NCBI RefSeq assembly: GCF_003095655.1
Contig: NZ_CP029151.1
Location: 3,409,001 to 3,473,000 of the forward strand
Length of the DNA: 64,000 nucleotides
Origin: Dokdonia sp. Dokd-P16
GTDB lineage: Bacteria > Bacteroidota > Bacteroidia > Flavobacteriales > Flavobacteriaceae
Direction: 5' to 3'
In this document: positions 61,305 to 64,000 of the stretch, piece by piece
Layout: each line of letters begins with the position of its first letter
Numbering within the stretch: position 1 is the first letter of the stretch
The notes under the pieces: model-generated
The model's database searches: none
Told to the model about the DNA's origin: nothing
The model's input: only the letters and a program-made list of their open reading frames with translations
Translations under genes and position numbers: made by a program

Positions 61305-62858
61305 ATGAAAGAGAGAATTAATAGAATTCTTCACGCTCTTAATGAAAACCTTTTTGAACGTGAAGAAATTGTAAAACTCACATTGCTTACTACAATTGCT
61401 GGCGAAAGCATCTTTTTATTAGGACAACCAGGCGTTGCCAAAAGTTTGATTGCAAGACGAATAAAAGAAGTATTCAAAGATGGAAATTCATTTGAGTATT
61501 TAATGAACAGATTTAGTACACCTGATGAAATTTTTGGCCCAATTGCAATATCTAAACTCAAAAAAGAAGATAAATACGAGAGAATTACTGAGAAATATCT
61601 GCCAACGGCAGATATTGTATTTCTTGATGAAATATGGAAAGCGGGACCTTCAATACAAAACTCATTGTTAACAGTTATAAATGAAAAGGTTTACCGAAAT
61701 GGACAACAAGAAATTCAAATACCTCTTAAAGGTTTAATTTCGGCTTCAAACGAATTACCCGCAACAGGAGAAGGTTTAGAAGCACTTTGGGATAGATTCA
61801 TTATTCGGTACCTAGTAGAAAACATATCTGACCCAAATAAATTTAACATATTCTTATCGACCGAAAATATTGGCTTTGATGCAACTATTGATGAAATAGA
61901 TAAAATAACAACTGCTGAATTTGATGAATGGAAAACGAGTATTGGTAAGGTTAAAATATCTGACGAAGCCCTTAATGTAATTAACGTAATTAGAAATTAC
62001 ATTATAAAATATAATGAAAAAGAAGATACTAAGAAAGCTATATATGTATCAGATAGACGCTGGAAAAAAATAATAAAAGTTCTGAAGACAAGTGCTTTTC
62101 TCAATGATAGAGAGAGTATAGATTTAATGGATTGCTTTCTGATTGCTCACACCATTTGGGATGAAGTAGAACAAATAGATATTGTGAAAGGCTTTGTTAC
62201 AGACGCTATAAAACTCCACGGTTACTCTTTAAAATACAGTCTTTCAATGTTTTCTAACGAAATTGAAGACCTAAACTTGGATATTGAAAATCAAATAAGT
62301 GCAAAGAGGGAGATAATATACTATGAACCAAAAGTAAAAAACATTGATAATAAAGAATATTTTGAAGTAATAGATTTTAGTCCTTATTCATATTTATTGA
62401 AAACTGACTATGTGAAACTTTCTAAATCACAATACCAAACATATCAGTTGTTGTCAAGAAACTTATATGACAGAAGAAAATATGAAATAAAACTAATCAA
62501 TCCCACAACCATAAGAATAAGAAGTCTTGATAGTTGGGACAGTAACTACTCAAAAGGTATAGATTATGAATTAACCAAAAATCGTAAATCTAAAACAGAA
62601 ATTGTAACACAAAAACCTCATAACGCAATAATTACAGCATGGGACAAAAAAGTCTCAATTATTTCAAAGGAAATAGATAAAATAATTAAGACCATTGAAG
62701 CTTTTAAAAATAAAGATTTGGCTTCACTGAGAAATAATATTTTCATTAATCAAAAGTTAGCGGCGTTAGCAGAATATAATCTAAACCAAACTATAGACAG
62801 CTTTGCATTAGAAAAAATAAAAGTTGAAAATCTTAAAAAGGAATATGATGCACTCTAA
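61305..62858 (+). CDS. ravA: RavA-like MoxR ATPase
   Basis: 517 residues from the ATG at 61305 (a TTG three bases earlier is less likely). Walker A is LLGQPGVAKSLIARRI (about 38-53), Walker B IVFLDEIWKAGP (about 106-117), and ISASNELPATGEGLEALWDRFIIRYLV the sensor region. The C-terminal LARA-type extension is longer than in plain MoxR. RavA works with the VWA protein ViaA in modulating membrane/respiratory complexes. Here it partners the next gene, which it overlaps by 14 bp. The AT-rich repeat upstream marks it as possibly accessory. Confidence 0.88.
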   Translation: MKERINRILHALNENLFEREEIVKLTLLTTIAGESIFLLGQPGVAKSLIARRIKEVFKDGNSFEYLMNRFSTPDEIFGPIAISKLKKEDKYERITEKYLPTADIVFLDEIWKAGPSIQNSLLTVINEKVYRNGQQEIQIPLKGLISASNELPATGEGLEALWDRFIIRYLVENISDPNKFNIFLSTENIGFDATIDEIDKITTAEFDEWKTSIGKVKISDEALNVINVIRNYIIKYNEKEDTKKAIYVSDRRWKKIIKVLKTSAFLNDRESIDLMDCFLIAHTIWDEVEQIDIVKGFVTDAIKLHGYSLKYSLSMFSNEIEDLNLDIENQISAKREIIYYEPKVKNIDNKEYFEVIDFSPYSYLLKTDYVKLSKSQYQTYQLLSRNLYDRRKYEIKLINPTTIRIRSLDSWDSNYSKGIDYELTKNRKSKTEIVTQKPHNAIITAWDKKVSIISKEIDKIIKTIEAFKNKDLASLRNNIFINQKLAALAEYNLNQTIDSFALEKIKVENLKKEYDAL

Positions 62859-64000
62859 TAACGAAATATTTACTCGTTTTATAAAATTTGGAACCATTTC
62901 AACAGAGAAAGAGCGCACAAAAATTACTGAAATTATTCAAGATTGGATTTATGTTCCTGTGGAGATGTCAAATATTAGCAAGATATATTTGGAAGTTATT
63001 AATTCATTTATAACAGATGATAAAATCTCATCTATTTTAAAAAGTCAACCGCACTTAAAAAATGAATTTATTAAAGAATTGTTTCAGCTTTTAGAAAGAA
63101 TTGAAACTAATATTGTCAGTGAGCATAGTTTTAAAAAAGAAGAGAAGCTCCTCGAACAATTTGACAAGCTTCCAATTGGTCAATTCGATGATGAATTAAA
63201 TTTAATTAAGGATAGTAGCATTCTCGGTAAGTCTCAAATTAACAATTACAAAAGTGCTCTAAATTTTGTGATCAATGAGAAGAAGAATACAAAGGTTAAA
63301 GAATTTTATAAACTCCATGGAAATATAGCTAAACAATGGGATTCATTGATAAAAAAACAATACAACACTGCAATTGGTCAACAACTCTTAAAAGCGAACA
63401 CAGCCCCTGCTGAACATCAACTTAAAAAAAACTTCGATAGTCTAAAAATTGAAGATTTCAAAACTGAATGGGCAAATTGGAATACTTATAAAGATTTTTT
63501 AAAAAAGAAATACAAAAAGCGAGATTTTGACATAAACAAATATCAAAGAGAGTTTGAAAGTATAATAGAGAAAGAGGTGCAATTAGATCCAGAAGTCTTG
63601 AAATCTGTAAAAAGTACCTTGACTAATCAATGGAAAGATAAACTATCATTTGAGAAACTTCAGCAAAAAATTAGAATTATCGATGACGCAAGAATCGAAT
63701 GCTTAAAAGAATTATATATTAAAATTGATTCCTTAAAAGAACTTTTAATAGTACTAACACCATTTATCTATGAAACAACGGATTTAGGTAGACTTTGGAA
63801 CATGTCTACTGGAAACTGGCAAAGAGTAGATTTTAATTTACTTGAAGAATATGCTCAGAAACTAAAGGAAAACAAGGATTTACAAGAAATTGCTAAGTTA
63901 TTAGGGAAATTTCGAAAAGCAGAGGCTCAATTAGAGGAAGAAGAGTTTGAAGAGATTGAAGTTATTTCAAGACTGAAAATAAATAATTTTGGAAAATCTG
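62845..64000 (+). CDS. viaA: ViaA-like VWA-domain protein (partial, cut by window end)
   Basis: About 385 codons are open to the window edge. The long helical N-terminus is followed by TDLGRLWNMSTGNWQRVDFNLLEEYAQKLKENKDLQEIAKLLGKFRKAEAQ, close to the ViaA pre-VWA segment. The VWA domain itself would lie beyond the edge. ATG at 62845 or 62848, inside the ravA 3' end, so the pair is coupled. Frame read by hand from the sequence. Confidence 0.82.
   Translation, partial: MMHSNNEIFTRFIKFGTISTEKERTKITEIIQDWIYVPVEMSNISKIYLEVINSFITDDKISSILKSQPHLKNEFIKELFQLLERIETNIVSEHSFKKEEKLLEQFDKLPIGQFDDELNLIKDSSILGKSQINNYKSALNFVINEKKNTKVKEFYKLHGNIAKQWDSLIKKQYNTAIGQQLLKANTAPAEHQLKKNFDSLKIEDFKTEWANWNTYKDFLKKKYKKRDFDINKYQREFESIIEKEVQLDPEVLKSVKSTLTNQWKDKLSFEKLQQKIRIIDDARIECLKELYIKIDSLKELLIVLTPFIYETTDLGRLWNMSTGNWQRVDFNLLEEYAQKLKENKDLQEIAKLLGKFRKAEAQLEEEEFEEIEVISRLKINNFGKS

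Noticed and set aside
20004-64000. Right attachment site as a repeat of the tRNA-Arg 3' end
   Set aside because: I looked for the T-arm/acceptor segment CCAGTCGAGGTCA downstream and found no copy, so the element's right end is left undefined.

Overview
The window comes from a low-GC marine member of the Flavobacteriaceae, most likely Dokdonia-like. The evidence is the Bacteroidetes promoter motif TAnnTTTG, STN-containing TonB receptors regulated by FecR, a type IX secretion sorting domain, and dense repetition of the palindrome ACGCTTTCGCGAAAGCGT, which I associate from memory with that group. No database search was possible, so all names rest on reading motifs.

Layout. 1-19.7 kb is chromosomal backbone: aconitase (cut by the window edge), a MoxR ATPase with three periplasmic parvulin-type chaperone genes, an OmpH/Skp chaperone, a MazG-like pyrophosphohydrolase, glyA, fahA, small membrane proteins, a LamG lipoprotein, an ECF sigma/FecR/TonB-receptor operon, and apt. 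A tRNA-Arg(ACG) lies at 19.93 kb. Immediately downstream is a CTnDOT-type tyrosine recombinase, which opens an integrative conjugative element. Its first cargo (21.6-29.3 kb) is a peptide export operon: a membrane-anchored TPR/AraC regulator, a 44-residue double-glycine precursor peptide, a lipoprotein prolyl oligopeptidase, a C39-peptidase ABC exporter and an HlyD adaptor. Then come RteC, an Xis-like protein, a replication-type protein with a DnaC-like ATPase, an amidase, the tra operon (TraE-F-G-I-J-K-M-N), the coupling protein, relaxase and MobA, a putative oriT, SSB and a 232-bp tandem repeat.

46.2-51.6 kb is an SOS-mutagenesis type module: SRAP peptidase, Y-family polymerase and a short DnaE. 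Downstream of dnaE the DNA is a mosaic. Two ORFs (an LRR protein and a membrane protein) are each bounded by their own short inverted repeats and share a 96-bp leader with a covarying bulged hairpin, a layout resembling integron gene cassettes. A probable group IIC intron 3' remnant abuts one boundary, and three copies of the dnaE 3' tail punctuate the region. 56-60.7 kb is a very large secreted nuclease exported by T9SS. The window ends in a RavA-ViaA pair preceded by a 47-residue small ORF.

The right end of the conjugative element was not found: no second copy of the tRNA 3' end is visible, so the boundary may lie outside the window.
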